Shown one piece after another: positions 1 to 8,232 of a stretch of 64,000 nt of DNA (positions are counted from its first letter, which is position 1; every line of letters begins with the position of its first letter). A program made the position numbers and the translations under genes. The notes below the pieces were generated by a model that was given only the letters and a program-made list of their open reading frames with translations, ran no database searches and was not told the DNA's origin. The stretch is from Winogradskyella psychrotolerans RS-3 (GTDB taxonomy: Bacteria > Bacteroidota > Bacteroidia > Flavobacteriales > Flavobacteriaceae): contig NZ_ATMR01000042.1 in NCBI RefSeq assembly GCF_000427335.1, forward strand, positions 49,661-113,660, written 5' to 3'.

Positions 1-1
1 T

Positions 2-607
2 GCTGTATATGTTATGGTTAAAGATCGTAGCGAAGCAAAAGAAGACTCAGGAAAGAAGAAAAAGAAGAAAGGTGGTTTTTTAGGACGTATGAAAGCTAAG
101 TTAGAAGCTACAGGACAATCACCAACCTATAAATATATACAAACGGTAAATATTGAAAAGATATTCAACGATTACGTCACGGCGATGAAAGCCAAACAAG
201 CGAGTCCAATATCTACCCAGGATAATATAGATATTGCAAAAATTAAACGCGCAAGAGAAGCAGGAGACGAAGAAATAAAACGCTACAACGATTCTATAAA
301 AGCTACGCCAGAGTATAAAGACTTGCAAAGAAGAATAAAACAGAATGAGGCAAACTATCAGGCATCAGAGTTAAAAAACACGGTAACACTTCGTAATAAC
401 TCGAATCATGAAATTTATATAGGTAGAGCTGGAAGTAGTAATCCAGGAACAAGAATTAGTGCTGGTGGAACAGCCAGATGGAGCTGTGATCAAGATGCTT
501 ATTTACAAAAAATAACGAAGTCTGGTGGAAGTAATGCTTATGATTCTACTAATGTACAAGTGTATCGCAAAAATTCGGGTTGTGGGAATACGGTTAACGT
601 AAACTAA
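2..607 (+). CDS. C-terminal part of an unrecognised protein (cut by window edge)
   Basis: The reading frame is open to the left edge with no stop before the first ATG at 14, so the gene probably begins outside the window. The visible part starts with a lysine-rich basic stretch (K-rich run around residues 14-20 counted from that ATG), then a charged, probably helical region, and ends in a glycine/serine/asparagine-rich domain of about 75 residues with two cysteines. I do not recognise the family. No signal peptide can be judged because the N-terminus is missing. The next gene lies on the opposite strand. Confidence 0.6.
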   Translation, partial: AVYVMVKDRSEAKEDSGKKKKKKGGFLGRMKAKLEATGQSPTYKYIQTVNIEKIFNDYVTAMKAKQASPISTQDNIDIAKIKRAREAGDEEIKRYNDSIKATPEYKDLQRRIKQNEANYQASELKNTVTLRNNSNHEIYIGRAGSSNPGTRISAGGTARWSCDQDAYLQKITKSGGSNAYDSTNVQVYRKNSGCGNTVNVN

Positions 608-683
608 TATTAGTAAAATTAGTTCTAAAATTTCGAAAAGTTAGACTAATTCATTTGAGTTTAACTTTTCTTTTTATTTAAGC

Positions 684-770
684 ATGAAGTATTTCAAACA
701 ATACAAATTAGAATTATTTCTTGTGCTATTCTACACGAGTCTAGGTACTTTTTTAATGTGGTTATTTTAA
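684..770 (+). CDS. Possible 28-residue membrane miniprotein
   Basis: ATG at 684 opens a 28-codon frame ending in TAA at 770. It has a charged N-terminus (MKYFKQYKLE) followed by one hydrophobic segment of about 17 residues, ending in MWLF. It fills the gap between the unknown gene and the DUF423 gene and converges on the latter with a 2-nt gap. Small single-span membrane proteins look like this, but an AT-rich gap gives such frames by chance. There is no other support. Confidence 0.2.
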   Translation: MKYFKQYKLELFLVLFYTSLGTFLMWLF

Positions 771-772
771 TC

Positions 773-1141
773 TTATAATGCATGAATCAACACCAACAAC
801 CAACCGATTGCCAATAACAATCCACCAATCGGAGTCACAGGTCCTAAAAACCGAAGTTTTTTGCCTTTGGCATCCGATAAAATCAAACCGTAAATACTAA
901 ACGAGAATAATATAATACCAATTGTGAAGCACCAATACGTTGCTGAGGTAACGTTGGTAGCGCTTAGACCTAAAGTTAGCAAAACAATGGCATGATACAT
1001 TTGATATTTTACGCCAACTTCAAAACTATGTAATTGATCTGTAGATAAGATTTTCTTTAAAGCATGGGCGCCAAAAGCACCAAAGATTACGGCTAGCATA
1101 CCGAATAAAGCTCCAGTTGCAATTATAATATGTTGCGTCAT
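773..1141 (-). CDS. DUF423 family small membrane protein
   Basis: A 122-residue protein of the DUF423 (YgdD-like) inner-membrane family, whose function is unknown. The sequence shows four hydrophobic segments and the typical N-terminal glycine-rich motif GAFGAHALK near residues 22-30, with the conserved YQMYHAIVLL segment at about 46-55. Length and layout match the family. It follows the methyltransferase gene by 14 nt on the same strand, so the two are probably co-transcribed. Family assignment is secure; no specific role can be given. Confidence 0.9.
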   Translation of the reverse strand: MTQHIIIATGALFGMLAVIFGAFGAHALKKILSTDQLHSFEVGVKYQMYHAIVLLTLGLSATNVTSATYWCFTIGIILFSFSIYGLILSDAKGKKLRFLGPVTPIGGLLLAIGWLLVLIHAL

Positions 1142-1155
1142 TTTAGTATGTTATT

Positions 1156-1938
1156 TTATTTATAAACTACAGGAATAATTTCACCTTTCGCTAGGCAGTA
1201 TTTTTCAATGTCTTCGTTAGAAAGTGAAGCCGTGTAATCCACTTCTTCAACTTTAAAACCTATAGAACGCAGCTTATCAAAATAATCACGACCATAAACA
1301 CGAACATGATCGTATTGTCCAAAAATTTTAGCACGCTCATCTCTGTCTGTAATAGAATCGTCTTCAAAAGTCACCGCTCTATCTAATTCTTGTGGAATCT
1401 GAAAAATACCATACCCACCAGGTTTCATTACTCTGTATAATTCTTGCATGGCTTTAGTATCATCTGGGATATGCTCTAAAACATGATTACAAAGAATTAC
1501 ATCATAACTATTATCTTCAAAAGGAAGGTCGCAAATATCAGCCTTAACATCTGCAATAGGAGACAGTAAATCTGTAGTCGTATATTTTAAGTTTTTAAGA
1601 CTTCTAAAACGTTTTAAAAAACATTGTTCAGGCGCAAAATGAAGTACACTTAATGCTGAACTTGATTCAGTATCTCTTGAAAAAAAATTAGTTTCTTTAT
1701 TAAGGTATAACCACAATAATCTATGACGTTCTAAACTTAATGTAGATGGTGATAATACATTATTTCTTTGGTTACCGTAACCATAAGGTAAAAACGTTTT
1801 AAAGCTTTTGTTGTCAATGGGATCCGTGAATGTATCTCCTTTTAAAAAGAAAGCTAATATTGGGCGTGCCACGTAGCTTAATCTTATGAGTAAAGGTCTT
1901 GGTATGGTGTTTAATATAAGTTTAAAAAGTTTTTTCAT
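1156..1938 (-). CDS. SAM-dependent methyltransferase (class I)
   Basis: A Rossmann-fold methyltransferase of about 260 residues. The visible core is the motif around DICDLPFEDNSYDVILCNHVLEH, where the acidic loop and the NHVLEHIPD motif are typical of the Methyltransf_11 type, followed by YRVMKPGGYGIFQIP. Some members act on polyketide or sugar substrates, but the substrate here is unknown. The frame runs 10 codons further upstream to 1968, but those codons (CLCVSLSN) are read from the inverted repeat flanking the GxxExxY gene. I therefore take the ATG at 1938, giving MKKLFKLILN. It lies downstream of the nuclease-fold cassette and upstream of DUF423. Confidence 0.85.
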   Translation of the reverse strand: MKKLFKLILNTIPRPLLIRLSYVARPILAFFLKGDTFTDPIDNKSFKTFLPYGYGNQRNNVLSPSTLSLERHRLLWLYLNKETNFFSRDTESSSALSVLHFAPEQCFLKRFRSLKNLKYTTTDLLSPIADVKADICDLPFEDNSYDVILCNHVLEHIPDDTKAMQELYRVMKPGGYGIFQIPQELDRAVTFEDDSITDRDERAKIFGQYDHVRVYGRDYFDKLRSIGFKVEEVDYTASLSNEDIEKYCLAKGEIIPVVYK

Positions 1939-1944
1939 AGTGTT

Positions 1945-1985
1945 ACTCAGAGATACACAAAGACACACAGAGTTTCGCGGAGTTC
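1945..1985. repeat. Inverted-repeat arm downstream of the GxxExxY gene
   Basis: This roughly 40-bp arm contains CTCAGAGATAC, then an AC-rich spacer, AGAGTTT and CGGAG. The reverse complement of the arm at 2389-2433 contains the same blocks in the same order (CTCAGAGATAC, AGAGTTTTC, CGGAG). It ends exactly at the stop of the GxxExxY gene. Confidence 0.75.
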
Positions 1986-2366
1986 TTACTGGATTGTGTT
2001 TATGAATTTTTTTATTCCGTTTTTTAGAAGCTTAGTATTAAAGTTAAGTAATAGTCCTATTGGGTAATCCCCTAATTTCATGTAAGTCAATATTTGAGCG
2101 GTATGAACATCTGTAAATTTCTCAACAGTTTTTAGTTCAATAACTATTTTGTTTTCTACTAATATATCAATTCTGTAACCGTGATCTAACGTGATGTCTT
2201 TATAAATAATTGGTCTTGAAACTTCTTTTTGAACTGAATAGCCTAATACTTTTAATTCATAAAACAAACAGTCCTGATAAGCGGATTCTAATAGGCCTGG
2301 GCCAAGTTCTTTATGCACTTCTATAGCTGCTCCAATAATATTTTCCGTAATTTTATCGTAAACCAT
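1986..2366 (-). CDS. GxxExxY family protein (PD-(D/E)XK nuclease fold)
   Basis: A 126-residue protein with the family signature G-P-G-L-L-E-S-A-Y at residues 22-30, which fits GxxExxY. The stretch YRIDILVENKIVIELK follows at about 63-78; its D and E-x-K residues fit the PD-(D/E)XK nuclease catalytic pattern. Function in this family is not established. The gene is bounded on both sides by inverted copies of a roughly 40-bp repeat (1945-1985 and 2389-2433), so it looks like a self-contained cassette placed between the DUF3050 and methyltransferase genes. Nuclease activity is inferred from the motif only. Confidence 0.9.
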   Translation of the reverse strand: MVYDKITENIIGAAIEVHKELGPGLLESAYQDCLFYELKVLGYSVQKEVSRPIIYKDITLDHGYRIDILVENKIVIELKTVEKFTDVHTAQILTYMKLGDYPIGLLLNFNTKLLKNGIKKFINTIQ

Positions 2367-2388
2367 AATATCAAAATTATACTCAAAA

Positions 2389-2433
2389 CGCTCCGTGAAT
2401 CTCCGTGAAAACTCTAAGTATCTCTGAGAAATA
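2389..2433. repeat. Inverted-repeat arm upstream of the GxxExxY gene
   Basis: Contains two CTCCGTGAA units in tandem, then ACTCT and GTATCTCTGAG. In reverse complement it matches the arm at 1945-1985 block by block. It starts about 23 nt upstream of the GxxExxY start codon. Confidence 0.75.
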
Positions 2434-2492
2434 ACTATTTAGTGATAGTAAGAAACAATACCGTTACTTAATTCAGAAAATAAAAATAATAT

Positions 2493-3266
2493 TTACGCTT
2501 CTATTTGACTAGAAATTAAATCATAAATACCATCCCAAAGTGCAATTCTATGTTGTAAAGCGGCTTTGGCAACGTCTAAAGCCTCATTCCATTTTTGTTT
2601 ATCATTACCACATAATTCCTCTATCATTTTTAATGAAAGTGGGCCGTGTTCATCACCATCTAATTCAATATGACGCTTTAAATAATAGGTTAGCTTACTA
2701 TAGGTATTGTCGCTGGTTTTAGACTGATTAATAATTTGAAAAAACATATCAGGTATTACATCTTCACGACCAAAAGTAAAAGCCGAGGCAATTTTGTGCG
2801 ATTCATTTGTTGCAATTACCTTAAATGTAAAATCTACAAATTTTAATGTTTCAGCATTCAAAGTTACTTTTTCTGCTGCAATAGAAACAGAATCAATATT
2901 TTGAATATGATTAACAAAACTTTCAATTTGCGAAGTGCTTGCTCCAATTTGGTGCATCGCATCTAAATACATTTCATAATGACTTTTAGGTTCACCAAAC
3001 TCATTAATATCACTTTCTTCACCAAGAACAATCTCGTTAATAAAACGAGCCGTCGATGGATTTTTAACAGGAGTCCAAGGCACTCTAGTGTTCGTTAATT
3101 GATTTTGAAGCGCTTTTAATAAAGACATAAAATCCCAAACGGCAAACACATGTTGCTCCATAAAAGTTTTTATATCATCAATAGATGATAAAGCACTATA
3201 TAATTTATGAGCGTTGAGTTCTGCTCTTAAAGAGCTTAATTCATTCTCTAAGTGTGCAATGGTCAT
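2493..3266 (-). CDS. DUF3050 domain protein (heme-oxygenase-like fold)
   Basis: A 257-residue, mostly helical protein of the DUF3050 family. The family belongs to the heme-oxygenase-like diiron group by fold. The supporting motifs here are [10 protein letters not shown] with H39, and [12 protein letters not shown] near residues 198-209, where H199, D203 and H207 have the spacing of metal ligands. No substrate is known. It starts 12 nt after the stop of map on the same strand and has no promoter box of its own in that gap, so it is probably the second gene of a map operon. Confidence 0.85.
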   Translation of the reverse strand: MTIAHLENELSSLRAELNAHKLYSALSSIDDIKTFMEQHVFAVWDFMSLLKALQNQLTNTRVPWTPVKNPSTARFINEIVLGEESDINEFGEPKSHYEMYLDAMHQIGASTSQIESFVNHIQNIDSVSIAAEKVTLNAETLKFVDFTFKVIATNESHKIASAFTFGREDVIPDMFFQIINQSKTSDNTYSKLTYYLKRHIELDGDEHGPLSLKMIEELCGNDKQKWNEALDVAKAALQHRIALWDGIYDLISSQIEA

Positions 3267-3278
3267 AACTGTATATAA

Positions 3279-4097
3279 TTAGAGTACTAATGCGTTTTGT
3301 CTAAAAGGTTCTTCTTCTTTGGTTACAATTCCTAAAGCTTCATGTACATAGGCAAACGTAGAAAGTATTTCTGGCTTACCGTCAACAATAGCAACATCGT
3401 GTTCAAAATGTACACTTGGTTTTCCGTCTTGTGTTACAATCGTCCAACCATCACTCAATTGTTTTACTTTATGCGTTCCTAAGTTGATCATAGGCTCAAT
3501 GGCAACCACCATACCTTCAATAAATTTTTTGCCACGGCCACGTTTTCCGTAATTAGGCATTTCAGGATCTTCATGCATTTTTCTTCCTAAACCATGACCA
3601 ACTAATTCTCTAACCACACCATAGCCTTCTGCTTCGGTAAATTGTTGAATTGCAAAACCTACATCGCCAACGCGATTGCCAATTTTTAATTGTTCAATAC
3701 CTTTATAAAGTGATTCTTTAGTAATCTGAATGAGTTTCTTAGTCTCTTCTGCAACATTTCCAATTTCAAAAGTATAAGCATGATCGCCATAAAAGCCATT
3801 CATAAATGAACCACAATCTATTGAGACAATGTCACCATCCTGTAATGGAATGTCTGTTGGTAAACCATGAACTACAGCTTCATTAACACTACAAAGCAGC
3901 GTTGAGGGACAATCATAAAGGCCTTTAAAGCCAGGTAAAGCACCATGATCCCGAATGAATTCTTCAGCGATAGCATCTAAATGATTCGTGGTTACACCTT
4001 CTTTGGTTTCTTTAGCCAACATACCTAAGGTTTTAGATACGATGAGCGCACTTTGACGCATTAATTCAATCTCTTCTGCTGTTTTTACTATAATCAT
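3279..4097 (-). CDS. map: Type I methionine aminopeptidase
   Basis: Removes the initiator methionine from nascent proteins in the cytoplasm. The 272-residue protein has the pita-bread fold signature: H77 in the NEAVVHG motif, metal ligands D94 and D105 (SIDCGSFMNGFYGDHAY), H168 in GHGLGRKMHEDP, and E201 in AIEPM. Its length is slightly above the usual 250-265 because of a C-terminal tail. A TAnnTTTG box (TATCTTTG on the minus strand) lies at 4117-4124, about 20 nt before the start. DUF3050 follows in the same orientation. The assignment is firm. Confidence 0.97.
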   Translation of the reverse strand: MIIVKTAEEIELMRQSALIVSKTLGMLAKETKEGVTTNHLDAIAEEFIRDHGALPGFKGLYDCPSTLLCSVNEAVVHGLPTDIPLQDGDIVSIDCGSFMNGFYGDHAYTFEIGNVAEETKKLIQITKESLYKGIEQLKIGNRVGDVGFAIQQFTEAEGYGVVRELVGHGLGRKMHEDPEMPNYGKRGRGKKFIEGMVVAIEPMINLGTHKVKQLSDGWTIVTQDGKPSVHFEHDVAIVDGKPEILSTFAYVHEALGIVTKEEEPFRQNALVL

Positions 4098-4116
4098 GAT
4101 TCAAAATATTGAGCGG

Positions 4117-4124
4117 CAAAGATA
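4117..4124 (-). promoter_or_regulatory. Predicted -7 promoter box for map
   Basis: Reads TATCTTTG on the minus strand, a full match to the Bacteroidota TAnnTTTG element, 20 nt upstream of the map start codon. The -33 element is not clear. Confidence 0.6.
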
Positions 4125-4194
4125 GGGAATTATAACAATTCTTAAGTATTTCTAAAACATGATATATAACAGTTTAAAAATAAGTTTTCTATTA

Positions 4195-4202
4195 TATGTT
4201 TG
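4195..4202 (+). promoter_or_regulatory. Predicted -7 promoter box for the CoA-transferase gene
   Basis: TATGTTTG matches TAnnTTTG exactly. A weak -33-like GTTT (4172-4175) lies 19 nt upstream. The box overlaps the ATG at 4196, which argues that translation starts at the later ATG at 4223. Confidence 0.55.
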
Positions 4203-4222
4203 CAGAATTAAATGGTATAACT

Positions 4223-5490
4223 ATGTATAGAATTGTTTCCGCAGAAGAGGCTTTAAAAGTTGTGAAGTCTAATGATCGTGTCTATATTCAAGCAGCAGCT
4301 GCGGCACCACAAGTACTTGTTAAGGCGTTATCGGCAAGACATGAAGAACTTCGTAATGTTGAGGTTTGTCAGTTGCATACCGAAGGAGTTGCTCCTTATG
4401 CTAATCCGGAATTGAAAGACAGCTTCCATGTTAATTCTTTTTTCTTGGAAAAAATGTAAGACATACCATAAAAGCGGGTAATGGATCTTATACTCCTGTT
4501 TTTTTAAGTGAATTACCGCGTCTTTTTCAGCAACGCATTTTAGAACTTGATGTGGTTTTAATTCATGTTTCTGTTCCAGATCGTCATGGGTATTGTTCTT
4601 TAGGTGTTTCTGTTGAGGCTATTTTGGCTGCTATAGATAATGCTAAGACTGTGATTGCTCAAGTAAATCCGCAAATGCCAAGAACGCATGGCGCAGGAAT
4701 TATTCATAGTTCAGAAATCGATTATTTTGTAGAATCGAATGAAGAATTGCCAGTACATCTCATGGCTGAACCTAATGCTATAGAACTTAAAATAGGAGAA
4801 TACGTTGCCAGTTTAATAGAGGATAGAAGTACACTTCAAATGGGAATTGGTTCTATTCCTAACGCCGTTTTAACACAGTTAACGAATCACAAAGATTTAG
4901 GTTTACATACGGAGATGTTTTCGGATGGAGTTATAGATTTAATTCTTAATAATGTTATAAACGGTAACTATAAAAAGATTAATCGTGGACGAGCGCTTTC
5001 TACTTTTGTAATGGGTTCTAAACGCTTGTATGATTATGTAGATGATAACCCGTTTGTAGAAATGCGCGCTTCAAATTACACAAATAACGCAGCATATATT
5101 AAACAGAATCCTAAGATGGTTGCCATCAATTCTGCAATTGAGGTTGATGTAACAGGTCAAGTATGTGCAGATTCTATAGGTTCTGGTATGTATTCTGGTG
5201 TTGGTGGACAAATGGATTTTATTAGAGGAGCATCATTAAGTGATGGAGGTAAAGCTATTATTGCCTTACCATCAGTAACTAAAAATGGAATCAGTAGAAT
5301 TGTTCCTGTTTTAAAACCAGGTGCAGGAGTTGTAACAACGAGAGCGCATGTACATTATGTCGTTACGGAGTACGGGATTGCGAATCTATATGGTAAAACA
5401 ATTAAAAACAGAGTTAAAGCTTTAGTCAATATAGCACATCCAGATCACAGTGAGGAAATTGAGAAATCTTATTTTAATTTAATAAACTAG
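4223..5490 (+). pseudogene. Acetyl-CoA hydrolase/transferase family protein (frameshifted)
   Basis: Encodes a CoA-transferase of the acetyl-CoA hydrolase / 4-hydroxybutyrate CoA-transferase family, which moves CoA between acyl groups. The N-terminal part (MYRIVSAEEALKVVK) runs in one frame to a stop at 4459. The rest continues one frame back (FLGKNVRHTIKAGNGSY, then LIHVSVPDRHGYCSLGVSVE). Joining the frames gives about 420 residues, the normal family length, with SGVGGQMDF, a typical family motif, near the C-terminus. One T appears missing from the six-T run at 4438-4443. The site reads T TTT TTC in the zero frame, a possible slippage sequence, but a sequencing or true deletion is simpler. 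The start is taken at 4223 because the ATG at 4196 lies inside a promoter box. The 3' end overlaps the convergent HAD gene by 4 nt. Confidence 0.85.
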
Positions 5491-5897
5491 AAGATTAACT
5501 GAAATTGCCACCACTTTTTATTAGCAGTAGGAATTTTAGGTTCTTCATTGGTGATAATTTGATAAACTTCGCCCCAACCGAGAATACCTCCGATGTTTCT
5601 ATCATCAATAAAAAGATCGGCATGAATTTTTCGACTTCTACTGTAATCGTATTTTTCTTCAGGAAAACTAGCATTTACGGCATAGAATTCAATGCCATTA
5701 TCTTTACAGAAATCAACAGCCTCTTGTAGTTTTGCACCATTTCTATAGGTCCAAAGAATTAATCGATGACCATCTTCTTGAAGCTTTTTTAAGGTTTCAA
5801 AAGCAAAGATGCGCGTTTTTCCAATTTTAGGATAGGCATCTTCTACAATGGTGCCATCGAAATCTACGGCCACTATTAATCTATTTTGAAAATTCAT
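5487..5897 (-). CDS. HAD-type phosphatase (BT0820-like)
   Basis: A compact 136-residue HAD-superfamily hydrolase. Motif I is VAVDFDGTIVED (nucleophile D12, acid/base D14), motif II is the threonine in LILWTYRNG, and the acidic motif is DLFIDDRNIGG near residues 94-104. There is no cap domain, which fits the short BT0820-like phosphatases. Its substrate is unknown. A TAACTTTG box lies upstream at 5919-5926. It stands alone between a convergent CoA-transferase and gpmI. Confidence 0.88.
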   Translation of the reverse strand: MNFQNRLIVAVDFDGTIVEDAYPKIGKTRIFAFETLKKLQEDGHRLILWTYRNGAKLQEAVDFCKDNGIEFYAVNASFPEEKYDYSRSRKIHADLFIDDRNIGGILGWGEVYQIITNEEPKIPTANKKWWQFQLIF

Positions 5898-5918
5898 GCT
5901 ATTTATTATAATCTAGGG

Positions 5919-5926
5919 CAAAGTTA
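5919..5926 (-). promoter_or_regulatory. Predicted -7 promoter box for the HAD phosphatase gene
   Basis: TAACTTTG on the minus strand, a full TAnnTTTG match 22 nt upstream of the start codon, in a 43-nt gap downstream of gpmI. Confidence 0.55.
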
Positions 5927-5940
5927 CACTATTAAGAAAT

Positions 5941-7458
5941 TTATACAAGACTTTCTCTAGTCATTGCTTTAGGCTGAGGTACACCAATTAATTTTAAAAT
6001 GGTTGGAGCTATATCGCCTAAAACACCGTCTTTAATGTTTTTTAAATCTTTGTCTATTAATATAATTGGAACAGGATTAGTTGTATGAGCTGTGTTTGGA
6101 CTGCCATCAGGATTTATCATCGTTTCGCAGTTACCATGATCAGCAATTAAAATAGTGGTATAATCATTCTCTAAGGCTGTAGTTACAACTTCTTTAACGC
6201 ATTTGTCAACATGTTCACAAGCTTCTATCGCTGCTTGCATAACTCCTGTATGACCAACCATATCACCATTGGCAAAATTTAGACATACAAAATCAACCTC
6301 TCCTTTTTTAAGTTCAGGAATAAGCGCTTCTGTTAATTCATAAACACTCATTTCTGGTTTTAAATCATAGGTCGCTACTTTTGGTGAGTTTCTTAAAATT
6401 CGAGTTTCTCCTTCAAATGGTTTTTCTTGTCCACCTGAAAAGAAAAATGTAACATGAGGATACTTCTCTGTCTCAGCAATACGAATTTGCTTTTTATGAT
6501 GTTTTTCTAGGACTTCACCTAAGGTTTCTGTAAGGTTATCTTTGTTGAAAACAACATTAATTCCTTTAAAGGTGTTATCGTAATTAGTAATAGTCACATA
6601 ATTAAGATTCATTTTGTGCATGTTATACTCATGAAAATCTTTTTGTGTCAATGCTTCTGTCAGTTGTCTTCCACGATCGGTTCTAAAGTTGAAAAAGATT
6701 ACAACATCATCTTCCTTAATAGTTGCCACAGGTTGGTTATCATTACCTGTTACAATTAAAGGTTTTATAAATTCGTCTGTAATGTCGTTTTCGTAATTGT
6801 CTTGAATCGATTGTAATACATCTTTGGTTTTTTCTCCTTCACCATTTACTAACGCATCATAAACAATCTTCACACGTTCCCAACGCTTATCTCTATCCAT
6901 GGCATAATAACGACCAGATACGGTTGCTAGTTTTCCTGAGGTTTTTTCTAAGTGATCTTCTAATTTAGAAATAAAACCAAATCCAGATTTTGGATCTACA
7001 TCTCTACCATCTGTAAATGCATGTACAAAGACGTTTTTTAGTCCGTAATCATGTGTGGCGTTTAAGAGTCCGAAAAGATGATTAATATGAGAATGCACTC
7101 CACCATCACTCACTAAGCCTAGTAGGTGTACGTTTTTATTATTGACTTTAGCGTATTCGAAAGCGGTTTTTAAAACAGGCTCTTCTCTAAGGGTATTATT
7201 TTCTACAGCAAGGTTAATTTTTACTAAATCTTGATATACAATTCGTCCAGCACCCAAGTTCATGTGTCCAACTTCACTATTTCCCATTTGTCCTTCTGGT
7301 AAACCAACGTGTAAACCGTCAGTTCTTAAACTGGCACTTGGGTATTTAGTGTAAAGTGAATCTATAAATGGAGTGTTTGCGTTGTCTATAGCAGAGACTT
7401 TAGGATCGGGTGATTTTCCCCAACCATCTAAAATCATTAAAATAACCTTTTTATTCAT
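5941..7458 (-). CDS. gpmI: 2,3-bisphosphoglycerate-independent phosphoglycerate mutase
   Basis: Interconverts 3- and 2-phosphoglycerate in glycolysis and gluconeogenesis, using two Mn2+ ions. The protein has the alkaline-phosphatase-like N-terminal motif LMILDGWG, the phosphorylated serine at about S61 in MGNSEVGHMN, GRYYAMDRDKRWERV in the mutase insert, and the C-terminal metal motif LIADHGNCETM. The frame extends upstream to 7494, but the promoter box at 7477-7484 falls inside that extension. MNKKVILMILDGWG at 7458 is therefore the start, giving 505 residues, the usual length. The assignment is firm. Confidence 0.97.
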   Translation of the reverse strand: MNKKVILMILDGWGKSPDPKVSAIDNANTPFIDSLYTKYPSASLRTDGLHVGLPEGQMGNSEVGHMNLGAGRIVYQDLVKINLAVENNTLREEPVLKTAFEYAKVNNKNVHLLGLVSDGGVHSHINHLFGLLNATHDYGLKNVFVHAFTDGRDVDPKSGFGFISKLEDHLEKTSGKLATVSGRYYAMDRDKRWERVKIVYDALVNGEGEKTKDVLQSIQDNYENDITDEFIKPLIVTGNDNQPVATIKEDDVVIFFNFRTDRGRQLTEALTQKDFHEYNMHKMNLNYVTITNYDNTFKGINVVFNKDNLTETLGEVLEKHHKKQIRIAETEKYPHVTFFFSGGQEKPFEGETRILRNSPKVATYDLKPEMSVYELTEALIPELKKGEVDFVCLNFANGDMVGHTGVMQAAIEACEHVDKCVKEVVTTALENDYTTILIADHGNCETMINPDGSPNTAHTTNPVPIILIDKDLKNIKDGVLGDIAPTILKLIGVPQPKAMTRESLV

Positions 7459-7476
7459 GTGAAATATTTTGAGTAT

Positions 7477-7484
7477 CAAAGATA
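7477..7484 (-). promoter_or_regulatory. Predicted -7 promoter box for gpmI
   Basis: TATCTTTG on the minus strand, a full TAnnTTTG match 19 nt before the ATG at 7458. Its position decides against the longer start at 7494. Confidence 0.6.
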
Positions 7485-7720
7485 ATACATACAACGCTAC
7501 AACAAATCTGTATGTTAAAAAAATTTGACATGTTAACTCTATTTTAAGTCTTTCTAATTAGTTCGTAAAGATCTCTTTACGTTTTGTGATGATATTAACA
7601 TATTTATTTTCAAAGCGTTAAAGAAATGTTATAAAATATTTTTTGGTGTAACACTTCAAGCAATATGTCGTCTATTTAGTATAATCAAAAAACAATCAAT
7701 TAAATTTAAAATCTTTCATC

Positions 7721-8116
7721 ATGAAAAAATCAGTAATCGTTTTAGCCTTAGCATTAGGCTTCACAATTTCAAACGTAAATGCATCTAATGACATTTTAAC
7801 TTCGGGCTTAAATGAGGTCATTGTAAAAACTGTTGAGGTCAGTCCTTTATGTAAGGCCGTTGCTACAGGTGACTTAGACGAAGTTAATAAGCTTATAAAA
7901 GCAGGTGTAGATGTCAATGCAAAGTCTAATGGAATGATGCCAATTCACTACGCAGCAAAATATAATCGTGTAGAAATTATTAAAGCATTAATCACTGCGG
8001 GTTCAAAAATTCACCAATCTTGTGATATGGGCTATACAGCAGTAAGACATGCACAAAAATCTAATGCGAAAGAAGCAGAGATGTTTCTTAAACGTTTTAA
8101 AAACAAAGATGTCTAG
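7721..8116 (+). CDS. Secreted ankyrin-repeat protein
   Basis: A 131-residue protein with an N-terminal signal peptide (MKKSVIVLALALGFTISNVNA, cleavage likely after A21) and about two and a half ankyrin repeats. The clearest repeat units are LCKAVATGDLDEVNKLIKAG, then PIHYAAKYNRVEIIKALITAG. It is followed by a strong terminator and stands alone, so it is a monocistronic periplasmic binding-type protein. A partner cannot be inferred. The 226-nt region upstream shows no full TAnnTTTG box in the expected place. Confidence 0.88.
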   Translation: MKKSVIVLALALGFTISNVNASNDILTSGLNEVIVKTVEVSPLCKAVATGDLDEVNKLIKAGVDVNAKSNGMMPIHYAAKYNRVEIIKALITAGSKIHQSCDMGYTAVRHAQKSNAKEAEMFLKRFKNKDV

Positions 8117-8146
8117 GAGTAGACAATTATTTGAGTTAGTTAGTTG

Positions 8147-8173
8147 AAAAAAGCGTCCAAAGGACGCTTTTTT
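8147..8173 (+). terminator. Rho-independent terminator after the ankyrin gene
   Basis: Perfect stem GCGTCC/GGACGC with an AAA loop, flanked by six A and six T. The symmetry means it can also serve the opposite strand, where pepE ends at 8233. Confidence 0.9.
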
Positions 8174-8232
8174 GTTTCTATAACTGATTTGTTTTCCACT
8201 TTTTAATTATTGCATATGAATAGGGTCTGAAA

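Noticed and set aside
1939..1968. Extra N-terminal codons on the methyltransferase (MCLCVSLSNT)
   Set aside because: These codons are read from the inverted repeat beside the GxxExxY gene, and a normal start MKKLFKL follows at 1938.
7696..7917. Minus-strand 73-residue reading frame overlapping the ankyrin gene
   Set aside because: It is antisense to a gene with a clear signal peptide and ankyrin repeats, and shows no recognisable protein features.
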